Part shown: positions 1 through 8,110 of the stretch, piece by piece
How the letters are laid out: the number at the start of each line of letters is the position of its first letter
How positions within the stretch are numbered: the first letter of the stretch is position 1
Assembly: GCF_001682385.1 (NCBI RefSeq)
Contig: NZ_CP016210.1
Span: 2,542,001-2,606,000, forward strand
Reading direction: 5' to 3'
Source: Azoarcus olearius
GTDB taxonomy: Bacteria > Pseudomonadota > Gammaproteobacteria > Burkholderiales > Rhodocyclaceae
DNA length: 64,000 bases
Notes under the pieces: model-generated
The model's database searches: none
What the model was told of the DNA's origin: nothing
The model's input: only the letters and a program-made list of their open reading frames with translations
Translations under genes and position numbers: made by a program

Positions 1-143
1 GGCACCTTGGCCGCCAGCCGTGCCTTCATCGCCGGCACCGGGCCGGCACTGGAGGCCGAACCGGCGGCGTGCAGCGACACCGTGGTCGCCCCCGCCGCGG
101 CCAGTGCGGCGCACAGCGCCAGGAGTTTGCGTTTGATCGTCAT
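1..143 (-). CDS. N-terminus of an exported protein (partial)
   Basis: Only the first 47 or so codons are in the window and the gene runs off the left edge. The start codon sits 7 nt after a strong GAGGAG ribosome site that overlaps the stop of the upstream RND gene, so the two are translationally coupled. The protein opens with a basic MTIKRK segment, then an Ala/Leu-rich hydrophobic stretch ending near Leu-His-Ala-Ala, a classical Sec signal peptide. In comparable DUF1302/DUF1329/RND clusters the next gene is often a periplasmic beta-propeller (YCF48-like) protein, but too little is visible here to say so. Confidence 0.7.
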   Translation of the reverse strand, partial: MTIKRKLLALCAALAAAGATTVSLHAAGSASSAGPVPAMKARLAAKV

Positions 144-154
144 CGCGGGCCTCC

Positions 155-2518
155 TCAGTGCGCCATCAGCGGCGCCCGCACCGGGCCGCGACGCGGGATC
201 AGCATGTCTATGGTCACTGCCAGCGCCGGCAGCAGGGTGATCGCCATCAGCATGTTCATCATGAACATGAAGGTCAGCAGCATGCCCATGTCGGCCTGGA
301 ACTTGAGCGCCGAGAACGACCACGTCGCCACGCCGATCGACAGCGTCACCGCGGTGAACACCGTGGCCACGCCCACTTCACGCAGCGCCTGCTTGAACGC
401 GGTGACGATGTCCTCGCCGTGCGCCATGTGCATCTGCAGCCGGTTGTAGATGTAGAAGGCGTAATCGACGCCGATGCCCACCGCCAGCACCATCACCGGC
501 AGCGTGGCCACGGTGAGGCCGATGTCGAGCGACTTCATGAACCAGTAGCCGAGGAAGGTCGCCAGCGTCAGCGGCACGCAGCAGGCGATCATTGCGCGCC
601 AGTCGCGGTACACCGCGAACACCAGCACCAGGATGGTGGCGTACACATAAAGCATCATCGGCAGCTCGGAATGCTCGACCACCTCGTTGGTGGCGGCCTG
701 CACGCCGGCGTTGCCGCTGGCCAGCCGCACGGTGACGCCCTCGAAGGGCTGGGTGGCGCGGAAGTGCTTCACCGCCTCCACCACTTCCTTGATGGTCGCC
801 GCCTTGTGGTCCGCCAGGTAGAGATTGACCGGCAGCAGCGTGCAGTCGGCGTTGAAGAGGCGCAGCCCCTCGGGCACCTGGCGCACCGCCTCGCCCAGCG
901 TCAGCTCTTCCTGCGGCAGTGCCGCCCACTTCGGATTGCCCTCGTTCACCCCGGAGGCGGCGAGCTTGGTCAGCGTCGGCAGCGACTGCGCCGACAGCAC
1001 GCCCGGCACATTGGCCAGGTGCCAGGTCAGGCGATCCACATGGCTCATGACGTCGTGGCGGAAGCAGCCGTCGGCCGGGGTTTCCACCACCACGGTGAGC
1101 AGGTCCAGGCCCAGGCTGTAGCGCGCCACCACGGCTTCCACGTCCTGGTTGTAGCGAGAATCGTCGTGCAGCTCCGGCGCGCCCGGCAGCACGTGGCCGA
1201 CGTGGCGGCCCTGGCTCTGCCACACCGCCACGCCCATCAGCGCGATGCCGACCAGCGTGCCGATGGCGGCGTTGCGCGGGTTGGCGATATGCACGCCCAG
1301 CCCGGCCATCATGCGGTTGCGCATGCCCTCGACCTTGCTCGCGCGCAGCACGAACTTGTCGTCGAAGCGGAAGTAGCTCGCCAGCACCGGCAGCATGATG
1401 AGGTTGGTGACGATCTTGTAGGCCACGCCCACCGAGGCGGTGATCGCCAGCTCGCGGATCATCGGGATCGGCACCAGCACCAGGGTGGCGAAGCCGACGA
1501 AGGCGGTGATCAGCGCCAGCGTGCCCGGCACCAACAGGCCGGTGAAGCTGCGGCTGGCGGCGGTGTAGCCGTCGGCGCCGTTGATGACTTCCTTGGCGAT
1601 GTAATTCACCTGCTGGATGCCGTGCGACACGCCGATCGCGAACACCAGGAAGGGCACCAGGATGGCGAGCGGGTCCAGCCCGAAGCCGAGCAGCGTGATG
1701 GTGCCGAACTGCCACACCACCGACACCAGCGAGCACGCCAGCGGCAGAAAGGTGAGCACCCACGAGCGGGTGTACCAATACACGGCCGCGGCGGTCAGCA
1801 GGAAGGCGAGCGCGAAGAACTCGATGACGCTGGTGGCGCCTTCGGAGATGTCGCCCATCTGCTTGGCGAAACCGATGATGCGGATGCGCACGTCGTCGTC
1901 GGAAAACGCGTCGCGCACTTCCTTTTCCAGCCGCTGGCTGAATTCGAAGTAGTCCAGCCGTTCGCCGGTCTGCGGATCGGGGTCGGCGAGTTCGGCCACC
2001 ACCATCGCGGAGGACGAATCGTTGGCCACCAGGCTGCCGATGAAGCCGCCGACGATGGTGCGCTCGCGGATCGCGGCGATGTTGTCCGGGGTGAGCGCCT
2101 TCACGGTGACGTCACCGCCGATGACGTCCTCGGCCTTCATCCCCTCCTCGGTGATCTGCACCGCGCGGGTATTGGGCGTCCACAGCGAACTCACCGTGCG
2201 CCGGTCCACGCCCTTCATGAAGAACAGCGCCTGGGTGACGTCGTACAGCTTGGTCAGCGCCTTCTCGTTCCAGATGTCGCCGTTCTTCGCTTCGACGGTG
2301 ACGATGATGCGGTTGGCGCCGAACAGCACCTCGCGATACTGGTTGAAGGTCTGGATGTATTCGTGATCCTGCGGCAGCTGCTTGTCGAAGCCGGCGCTCA
2401 TGTGCAGGCGGGCGGCAAAGGTGCCCATCACCGCGGTGAAGGCAAGCAGCGCGACCAGGATCGGCAGCCGGAACCTGAAGCAGAAGCGCTGCAGGCCCAG
2501 CACGAGTTTCTCGATCAT
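155..2518 (-). CDS. RND/MMPL-family efflux transporter
   Basis: A 787-residue inner-membrane protein of the RND superfamily, MMPL/hopanoid-transporter-like branch. It has one TM segment near the N-terminus (about residues 15-40), a periplasmic domain, a block of about five TMs (about 230-400), a second periplasmic domain and a second TM block near the C-terminus, which is the duplicated RND layout. The start MIEKLVLG was chosen over an upstream in-frame start because the extra 29 residues are Arg/Ala-rich and look like noncoding sequence. It follows DUF1329 and DUF1302 genes on the same strand; this trio recurs in bacteria that use hydrophobic or esterified substrates, where it is thought to move lipidic compounds across the envelope. 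The substrate is unknown. Confidence 0.85.
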   Translation of the reverse strand: MIEKLVLGLQRFCFRFRLPILVALLAFTAVMGTFAARLHMSAGFDKQLPQDHEYIQTFNQYREVLFGANRIIVTVEAKNGDIWNEKALTKLYDVTQALFFMKGVDRRTVSSLWTPNTRAVQITEEGMKAEDVIGGDVTVKALTPDNIAAIRERTIVGGFIGSLVANDSSSAMVVAELADPDPQTGERLDYFEFSQRLEKEVRDAFSDDDVRIRIIGFAKQMGDISEGATSVIEFFALAFLLTAAAVYWYTRSWVLTFLPLACSLVSVVWQFGTITLLGFGLDPLAILVPFLVFAIGVSHGIQQVNYIAKEVINGADGYTAASRSFTGLLVPGTLALITAFVGFATLVLVPIPMIRELAITASVGVAYKIVTNLIMLPVLASYFRFDDKFVLRASKVEGMRNRMMAGLGVHIANPRNAAIGTLVGIALMGVAVWQSQGRHVGHVLPGAPELHDDSRYNQDVEAVVARYSLGLDLLTVVVETPADGCFRHDVMSHVDRLTWHLANVPGVLSAQSLPTLTKLAASGVNEGNPKWAALPQEELTLGEAVRQVPEGLRLFNADCTLLPVNLYLADHKAATIKEVVEAVKHFRATQPFEGVTVRLASGNAGVQAATNEVVEHSELPMMLYVYATILVLVFAVYRDWRAMIACCVPLTLATFLGYWFMKSLDIGLTVATLPVMVLAVGIGVDYAFYIYNRLQMHMAHGEDIVTAFKQALREVGVATVFTAVTLSIGVATWSFSALKFQADMGMLLTFMFMMNMLMAITLLPALAVTIDMLIPRRGPVRAPLMAH

Positions 2519-2645
2519 GTCGGGGATTCCATTTCGGGGAGTACGTGGCGCCGGTGCGGATGCACGCCGGCGCCGCCCGGCGGCTCCGCCACGGCGCCCC
2601 CGCACTGGGAGCAGCCGTCTGCGGAGCGCCGGTCGGGGTGCGGCA

Positions 2646-4442
2646 TCAGAACGAGTACGACAGGCTGGCCGAGATGAAATCGCGGTCGCGCATCAGGTTG
2701 TTGGCGCCACCGCCGTGGAAGTTCACCCACTGGATCGCGCCTTTCCAGCGGTCGCGGTAGTTGGCGAACAGCGACAGCGTCAGCGCCTTGCGGCCGGCGA
2801 CGAACGGAATCGCGTTCGGGCTGGTGCCGGCCACGTCGTGATACCAGTCGATCTGCGGCGTCAGCGTGATGCCGCTGCCGAAGACATTGGGGTAATTCAC
2901 GCCGATCTCGGCCACGTAGCCCCACGAGGTCTTGTCGGGCAGCGAGTAGTCCGGCAGGAAGTACGGAATCCGCCCGCTGGTGTCCAGGCCGGGGTAGTGG
3001 GTCACCGCCGCTTCGGCCAGGATGAAGCCGTCGGTCGCGCCGATCGCCTTCGCCAGCCCGCCCAGGGGGTCGTTGTGCGAGAAGGTGTAGAAGCCGGTCA
3101 GGTGCAGCTGGTACTTCTCTTCCTCGACAAAGCCGGGGTGGCTGCCGACGTCATACACGCTGTACTTGTCGAACGCGCCGGCCAGCGAGCCGAAGGGCAC
3201 GGTGGGGTCGATGCCGACGCTGTCGTTGGGCCGGTACGAGAGTTCCATGCCCACCGCGACGTTGGCGATCTTGGTGTTGGCCGAAACCGCGTACAGGTCC
3301 TTGTCCTCGCCGTAGGCGATGAAATAGCCGGTGACCGCGCCGGCGGTGTTGCCGGTGAAGCCGAGGAAGGGCAGCTTGTCGTGGTAGCGCTGGTAGGTGA
3401 AGGCGAACTCGGTGTCGATCTCGTCGGCGTTGTAGCGGAAGTTGATGCCGTACTGGCCGCCCTTGCGCGGCTTGTTGGTGCCGAGGTAAGGCACCGCAAT
3501 GCCGGCGGCGATCGCATCGGCGTCGGAGATGCCCGGGTTGTCGCCGCAATGCCCGGTGGGCAGACCGGCGCAGGCGCCGGGGCCGGCGAAGTCCTCGATG
3601 ATGCTGGTCGGCACGAAGGCGTTGCGGCGGCCTTTGCCCAGCACGTCGGCGGTGGAGAAGAAGGTGCCGGAGGGGTCGAACTTGAAGCTGTTCCAGGCGA
3701 ACTGGTAGTAGGCCTCCATGCCCAGGTTTTCGGTGAGACCGAAGGAGCCGGACAGCATCGGCGCCGGGATGAAGATCTCCTTCAACTGGGTGCCGGGCAC
3801 GTGGAACTTCTGCAGGTCGATCGCGTTGATCTGGTTCACACCGCCGAGGATGAAGATGTCCTCGCCCCAGGAGATCACCTGGTTGCCGAACTTGATCTTG
3901 CCGTTGTGCTCGCCGATGGAGAAGCTCTTCGCCACCCAGGCGTCGAGCAGCGTCACCTCGCCTTCGGCCGCACTGTCTACGTCGGTGCGGCGGGTGTCGG
4001 ACGACTTGAAGTCGTGGAACCAGGTCATCCGCACCAGCGAACTCCAGCCGTCCGGCAGCTTCAGCGACAGGTCGTGGGTGCCCTTCAGCACCGCCGAGAC
4101 GATGTCGCCCTTCTTGTAGTTCAGGTTGCCGTCGTCGAAGTTGGTGAAGTTGAAGTCGGCGTTGGCATAGCCGCGGCCGGCCTGCTTGGCGTTGAGTTCG
4201 TTGTTGGTGCCGTTGTTGCAGCCGCCGCTGTCGTTGCCGATGGTGGAGCAGCCGGCCGACTGGGTGCGGGCCATCACGCCGAAGGACACGGTGCTGTCGA
4301 AGCTGCCCGACAGCCCTTCTTCCGAGCCGAAGCGGAAGGCGTGGCTGGCCGGCGACCACAAGGTGGCGGCCACCGCCAGTGCCAGCGTGGAGGGTGCCAG
4401 GGCGCGCGCCGCCCGACGATGCGCAATCGTCTTGTCATTCAT
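2646..4442 (-). CDS. DUF1302 family outer-membrane protein
   Basis: A 598-residue exported protein. The start MNDKTIAHRR follows an AGGAG site 8 nt upstream; a signal peptide ends at about residue 35 (Ala-Ser-His-Ala), followed directly by the FRFGSEEGLSGSFDST beginning typical of DUF1302. The C-terminus is SLSYSF, with the terminal Phe characteristic of beta-barrel outer-membrane proteins. The family is found next to DUF1329 and RND genes and is believed to form an outer-membrane channel or docking protein for hydrophobic substrates; this is inference. It lies 31 bp downstream of DUF1329 and probably shares its transcript. Confidence 0.85.
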   Translation of the reverse strand: MNDKTIAHRRAARALAPSTLALAVAATLWSPASHAFRFGSEEGLSGSFDSTVSFGVMARTQSAGCSTIGNDSGGCNNGTNNELNAKQAGRGYANADFNFTNFDDGNLNYKKGDIVSAVLKGTHDLSLKLPDGWSSLVRMTWFHDFKSSDTRRTDVDSAAEGEVTLLDAWVAKSFSIGEHNGKIKFGNQVISWGEDIFILGGVNQINAIDLQKFHVPGTQLKEIFIPAPMLSGSFGLTENLGMEAYYQFAWNSFKFDPSGTFFSTADVLGKGRRNAFVPTSIIEDFAGPGACAGLPTGHCGDNPGISDADAIAAGIAVPYLGTNKPRKGGQYGINFRYNADEIDTEFAFTYQRYHDKLPFLGFTGNTAGAVTGYFIAYGEDKDLYAVSANTKIANVAVGMELSYRPNDSVGIDPTVPFGSLAGAFDKYSVYDVGSHPGFVEEEKYQLHLTGFYTFSHNDPLGGLAKAIGATDGFILAEAAVTHYPGLDTSGRIPYFLPDYSLPDKTSWGYVAEIGVNYPNVFGSGITLTPQIDWYHDVAGTSPNAIPFVAGRKALTLSLFANYRDRWKGAIQWVNFHGGGANNLMRDRDFISASLSYSF

Positions 4443-4473
4443 GTTGTTTTCTCCTGGAAGCGGTCGGTCTGGA

Positions 4474-5853
4474 TCAGCGTTCGCCGCGGCGGCGCATTTC
4501 GTCCGGGCTGAAGGTGGCGGCATTCACGCGGCCTTCCTTGGCGGCGGTGAGGTCGATCACCTCGCCTTCGGCGGTCCAGTTGTCGGTCACGTAGCGGCGC
4601 GCGACCAGGTCGTACATCTGGGTTTCGTAGGTGATGCAGGCGCCGACGTCGGGCGCGGCCCACAGGCTGCCTTCCTGCACCCGCCACAGGTTGCCCTTGG
4701 CGTCGTACATGTCCACCTGCAGCAGCGCCCACGAGTCCTCGTCGAAATGGAACACGCGCTTGGCGAAGGAGTGGCGCTTGTCGCCCTTCACGGTGGCTTC
4801 CACCACCCACACGCGGTGCGGCTCGTAGCGGATGAAGTCGCGATTGACGTAATCGGGGCCGAGCATGTCCTTGAACTTGTTGCTCTTGTCGATCAGCTTG
4901 TAGGTGTTGTACGGGACGAACATCTCCTTCTTGCCGACCAGCTTGTAGTCGTAGCGGTCGATCGCGCCGGTGAACATGTTGATCTGGTCGACGAAGTAGA
5001 GGTTGTCGAAGCCGGCGATCGGGTTGTCGTAGGCGAAGGTCGGCGAACGGCGCACGCGGCGCTGGCCGGGGAAGTAGATCCAGGCGTCCTGCGGCTTGTC
5101 GATGTAGGCGTGGATCAGGTAGCCCTCGCCTGCGCGCGAAGCCGGCGACAGCACGTCGTACAGCAGCTTGCTTTCCACGCCGCCCACGTCGGCCGGGCCG
5201 GTGACCTTGGGATCGTTGAACGGGTACAGCTCATAGGCCCACTGCTTGTTCTCGACGTAGGAGCCGTCCTTGTCCGGCATCAGCGCGGAAATCTGCGCGC
5301 GCCGGCCCTGGCCCGTGTAGCGCAGCTTGTAGTTCCACATCGCCTCCGCGCCGCTCTTCGGGAAGGGGAAAGGGATGCCCGCGCCCTGCACCGCTTCCAG
5401 CTGCCAGCCGTCGGCGCCGAGCTTGGCGGTGGTGGCGTTCTTCTTGGTCTGGGCCGCGACAAAATCCGGCACCGGGCAGCTGCGGCGGGACGGATACACG
5501 TCCATGCGGTAGCCCTTGTAGGTCTTGATCAGCGCCATCTGGCCGGCGGAGAGCTTGTCGGCGTACTTGTCGACGTTGCTCGCGTCGATGCTGAACAGCG
5601 GCTTGTCGTCCTTGAAGGGGTCGAGCTTGCCCGGCTTCCAGCCCGCGGGCACCTGGGTCATGCCGCCCGCCCAGGCGGGGATGCTGCTGTCAGCATTCTT
5701 GGCCACTTCGGCGCCGATCGGCGTCAGCGTCTTGCCAAGGCTGGCAACTTCCGCGTCGGTGGCGGCGGCAAGCGCGACGTTGCTGGCAAAGAGGGCGGCG
5801 ATCGCCATGCCCAGCAGTGCCGGACGGAGCGATTTACTTGTCGTTTTGGTCAT
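4474..5853 (-). CDS. DUF1329 family exported protein (LolB/LolA-fold type)
   Basis: A 459-residue protein with a signal peptide (MTKTTSKSLRP, then a hydrophobic run ending Ala-Leu-Ala-Ala at about residue 30). The body matches DUF1329 proteins: a GKTLTPIGAE start, many Tyr/Trp-rich beta-strands, a PGQRRVRRSP motif and a conserved YDYKLVGKKEM stretch. DUF1329 has a lipid-binding LolA/LolB-like fold and pairs with DUF1302. The start was chosen at the first Met before the signal peptide, with a GAGGAC site upstream; the longer reading adds 43 residues without family resemblance. It lies 64 bp after the cytochrome c gene of the aau cluster, so it may be read from the same promoter. Confidence 0.85.
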   Translation of the reverse strand: MTKTTSKSLRPALLGMAIAALFASNVALAAATDAEVASLGKTLTPIGAEVAKNADSSIPAWAGGMTQVPAGWKPGKLDPFKDDKPLFSIDASNVDKYADKLSAGQMALIKTYKGYRMDVYPSRRSCPVPDFVAAQTKKNATTAKLGADGWQLEAVQGAGIPFPFPKSGAEAMWNYKLRYTGQGRRAQISALMPDKDGSYVENKQWAYELYPFNDPKVTGPADVGGVESKLLYDVLSPASRAGEGYLIHAYIDKPQDAWIYFPGQRRVRRSPTFAYDNPIAGFDNLYFVDQINMFTGAIDRYDYKLVGKKEMFVPYNTYKLIDKSNKFKDMLGPDYVNRDFIRYEPHRVWVVEATVKGDKRHSFAKRVFHFDEDSWALLQVDMYDAKGNLWRVQEGSLWAAPDVGACITYETQMYDLVARRYVTDNWTAEGEVIDLTAAKEGRVNAATFSPDEMRRRGER

Positions 5854-5917
5854 GTCGGTGTCCTCGTCGGAGAAGAAAGTGCGGAAACGGAATCGTTGGG
5901 GAAGGAAATCGGCGCGC

Positions 5918-6397
5918 TTATTCGATGCGGATGCCCTCCGCGGCCAGGCGGGCGACGATGGCGCGGCGCGCCCCGGAAACATCGGTGAGCTTGTTGGCGC
6001 GCAGCGCGCTGACCTCGGCCTCGGTGTAGGGCTGGAAGTCGGGCGGCAGGGTGGCCGCGGAGAAGGCCGCCGCCATCCAGTTGAGCATCCGGGCGATGTC
6101 GGCGTTGGAGAGTGCGGAGTTGGAGGTGCCCGGCACCTGCACGAGGAAGGCGCGCCCTTCCGGCGTCTTCAGGAAATGGCCCATCTGGCCGCGCAGCGTG
6201 GGCACGCCGCCCGACCGCGCGCCGCTGCCGTCGGCCTGGTGGCAGCCGGCACAGTTGAGGATGAACTGGTAGCGCGCCTTGCCGGCATCGTCGCTGCCGG
6301 CGGCGGGCAGCGCGGTGCAGAGCAGCGCGGAGGCCAGCAGCGCCGGGACGCCGCGTCCGCCTGCCCTGCCCTGCCCTCGCCCGCGCGTCCCGTTCAT
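5918..6397 (-). CDS. Small periplasmic c-type cytochrome of the aau cluster
   Basis: A 159-residue exported monohaem cytochrome. After a signal peptide (about residues 1-33) the haem-binding motif CAGCH lies at about residues 49-53, and a Met in the LNWMAA segment is a candidate sixth ligand. It starts 7 nt after the aauA stop with a TGAGGCA ribosome site, so it belongs to the aau operon. In Alcaligenes faecalis an orf directly downstream of aauA also encodes a small c-type cytochrome, so an electron-transfer role next to the dehydrogenase is likely. It has a single CxxCH motif and is about half the length of MauG, so it is not the di-haem enzyme that matures the TTQ cofactor. Confidence 0.85.
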   Translation of the reverse strand: MNGTRGRGQGRAGGRGVPALLASALLCTALPAAGSDDAGKARYQFILNCAGCHQADGSGARSGGVPTLRGQMGHFLKTPEGRAFLVQVPGTSNSALSNADIARMLNWMAAAFSAATLPPDFQPYTEAEVSALRANKLTDVSGARRAIVARLAAEGIRIE

Positions 6398-6404
6398 GCT
6401 TGCC

Positions 6405-6938
6405 TCAGCGCGTGGTCTCGGCCAGGCCGACGACGGTGGCCATGGTGCAGTGGAACATCGTCGAGTCGTTGGCCATGCACCAGTTGATGTCGTTGTGCAG
6501 GCCCATGCGGTAGCCCGGCATCTCGCGCTCGTTGGTATTGCAGAAGCAGCGTCCGCAGGCCGTCTTGCCGCAGCAGTCGTTGTAGCTGATGAGGTAGTCC
6601 TTGCCGTCCTCGGGGTTGTGGCAGGTGCCGATCCACGACACCTTGGAGGCCTCGGTGCCCGGCGGGCAGCTCGACGCGGTGCCGCCGCAGCAGTTGCACA
6701 GGTAGCCGTCCTGCGCGCAGTAGCGCCAGTATTCGCAGTCCTCGTCGGTGGGCGCCTTGCCGCCGGCCTTCTTGGCGGCGGCGCCGGCGGCCTGGGCGGT
6801 GCGGTCGAAGGGCAGCACCGGCAGCACGAAGGCCGAGCCCACCAGCAGCTTGCCGATACTGATCAGCGCACTGCGGCGCGAGGCGCGCTGCGCCACCGTG
6901 CGCGTCTTGCGTTCGAAGAATTCATCGAGCCATTTCAT
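6405..6938 (-). CDS. aauA: Aromatic amine dehydrogenase small (TTQ) subunit
   Basis: The catalytic beta subunit that carries tryptophan tryptophylquinone and oxidises primary amines to aldehyde, ammonia and two electrons in the periplasm. The 177-residue precursor has a long leader with an Arg-Arg pair (QRASRRSALISIGK), suggesting Tat export. The mature part has 14 Cys. The two Trp that would form TTQ are Trp102 (SWIGTCHNP) and Trp153 (INWCMAN), and the catalytic Asp is Asp121 (SYNDCCGK). The segments WIGTCHNP, DGKDYLISY and CCGKTACGRC resemble the aromatic amine dehydrogenase of Alcaligenes faecalis much more than methylamine dehydrogenase. A strong AAGGAGA site precedes the start. Confidence 0.92.
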   Translation of the reverse strand: MKWLDEFFERKTRTVAQRASRRSALISIGKLLVGSAFVLPVLPFDRTAQAAGAAAKKAGGKAPTDEDCEYWRYCAQDGYLCNCCGGTASSCPPGTEASKVSWIGTCHNPEDGKDYLISYNDCCGKTACGRCFCNTNEREMPGYRMGLHNDINWCMANDSTMFHCTMATVVGLAETTR

Positions 6939-6959
6939 TCCGGCTTCTCCTTGTGGTGA

Positions 6960-7562
6960 TCAGGCGCGGCCCGGCTGTTCCAGGTAGTCCTGGACCGAGG
7001 CGACGCCGAGTTCCTTGGCGGTGAAGAGGCTTTCGAGCTGTTCGCGCGAATTGACCAGCCCCTTGGCGGCGATGCGGCCGTGTTCGCTGATCAGCACCGC
7101 GTAGGGCAGCTTGGCGACGCGGTAGGCGATGCCCAGCTCGCGCGACAGCACGTAGGGGAAGTCCTGCAGGCCGGCCTTGTCGTAGAAGGCGAGGTGCTCG
7201 GGCTGCTCGCCGTCCGAGGTCAGCACCACGCGCAGCCAGCTGCGTTCGGACTGGTTGGCCGAGCGCAGGATGGGCAGCAGCTTCTTGCACACCGGGCAGG
7301 TCGGCGACAGGAAGAACAGCAGCGTGCTCTTGTCGCCCGGCAGGCCGAGCGAGACGCGCTCGCGGGCATTGACCAGGTGCGGCAGGTCGAACACCGGCGC
7401 GGCTTCGCCCACCTGCGGCCCGGTATCGAGCATCAGCGCCCCCATCGGCGCGACGCGTTCATAGAGCACGCCGATCTGGCGCGCGAGGGCGAACAGTCCG
7501 ACCAGCGCGGCGAGCACCGCCACCCACAGCAGGACGTTGGAGATCATCAGCGCTTCGTTCAT
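6960..7562 (-). CDS. aauD: MauD-like disulfide-forming maturation protein
   Basis: A 200-residue protein with one N-terminal membrane anchor (about residues 5-28) and a thioredoxin-like domain carrying Cys-Pro-Val-Cys (PTCPVCKK, about residue 88). MauD/AauD proteins are needed to form or reshuffle the many disulfides of the small subunit. The start was placed at MNEALMIS, where the ATG overlaps the aauE stop (ATGA) and a GAGGAG site lies just upstream. The gene ends 21 bp before aauA, matching the B-E-D-A order of known aau and mau operons. Confidence 0.9.
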   Translation of the reverse strand: MNEALMISNVLLWVAVLAALVGLFALARQIGVLYERVAPMGALMLDTGPQVGEAAPVFDLPHLVNARERVSLGLPGDKSTLLFFLSPTCPVCKKLLPILRSANQSERSWLRVVLTSDGEQPEHLAFYDKAGLQDFPYVLSRELGIAYRVAKLPYAVLISEHGRIAAKGLVNSREQLESLFTAKELGVASVQDYLEQPGRA

Positions 7563-8110
7563 GAGCGGCTCCTCAATTGGGCGAGATTGGGGTGATTGGC
7601 GAGCAGCTGGTTGGCCGCCGCGTAGAGGGTGATGAGCATCAGCGTGCCGCCGGCCACCGAGAGGTAGTCGATCCACACCAGCGCGCGCTCGCTGCCGGGT
7701 TGCGCGCCGAGGGTCAGCAGCGTGAGCAGCACCGTGTTGCGCGCCACCAGCGCCCACGACAGCCGGGTGTGGCCTTCGGCGCCACCGCAGCCGCAGTCGA
7801 TGTCGGTATGGCCACGGGCCACATTGATGGCCACCGCGAGCGTGGCCGCGCCGAGCACCGCGAGGCCGAGCACGAAGCCGGCGCTGCGGCTGGCCTCGAA
7901 CAGCAGCGCCGCTCCGGCCACGGCTTCGGCCAGCGGAAAGAGCCGCGCGAACAGCGGCACCATGCGCTCGGGCAACAGCCGGTACAGCTCCACCGAGGCT
8001 TCGAACACCGCGAGATCACGCAGCTTCTGCCACGCGCCCAGCAGCAGGATCACCGCCAGCGCGGCGCCGCAGGTGCGCGCCAGCACCGGGTCGAGTGCGA
8101 GCGCGTCCAT
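7559..8110 (-). CDS. aauE: MauE-like membrane protein for amine dehydrogenase maturation
   Basis: A 183-residue integral membrane protein with about four to five TM helices and a Cys-Gly-Cys-Gly-Gly motif (DIDCGCGG, about residue 104) typical of MauE. MauE is required for small-subunit stability and is thought to supply or relay oxidising equivalents to MauD. Both ends overlap its neighbours by the four bases ATGA, so aauB, aauE and aauD are translationally coupled. A longer upstream reading exists but would overlap aauB extensively. Confidence 0.9.
   Translation of the reverse strand: MDALALDPVLARTCGAALAVILLLGAWQKLRDLAVFEASVELYRLLPERMVPLFARLFPLAEAVAGAALLFEASRSAGFVLGLAVLGAATLAVAINVARGHTDIDCGCGGAEGHTRLSWALVARNTVLLTLLTLGAQPGSERALVWIDYLSVAGGTLMLITLYAAANQLLANHPNLAQLRSRS

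Noticed and set aside
158-2677. Long plus-strand frame opposite the RND gene
   Set aside because: Its product is His/Arg/Gln-rich with no domain, the usual antisense shadow of a GC-rich membrane-protein gene.
5918-6397. Cytochrome as a MauG homologue
   Set aside because: One haem motif and half the expected length.
6405-6938. Methylamine dehydrogenase small subunit
   Set aside because: The WIGTCHNP, DGKDYLISY and CGKTACGRC segments match aromatic amine dehydrogenase better than the methylamine enzyme.
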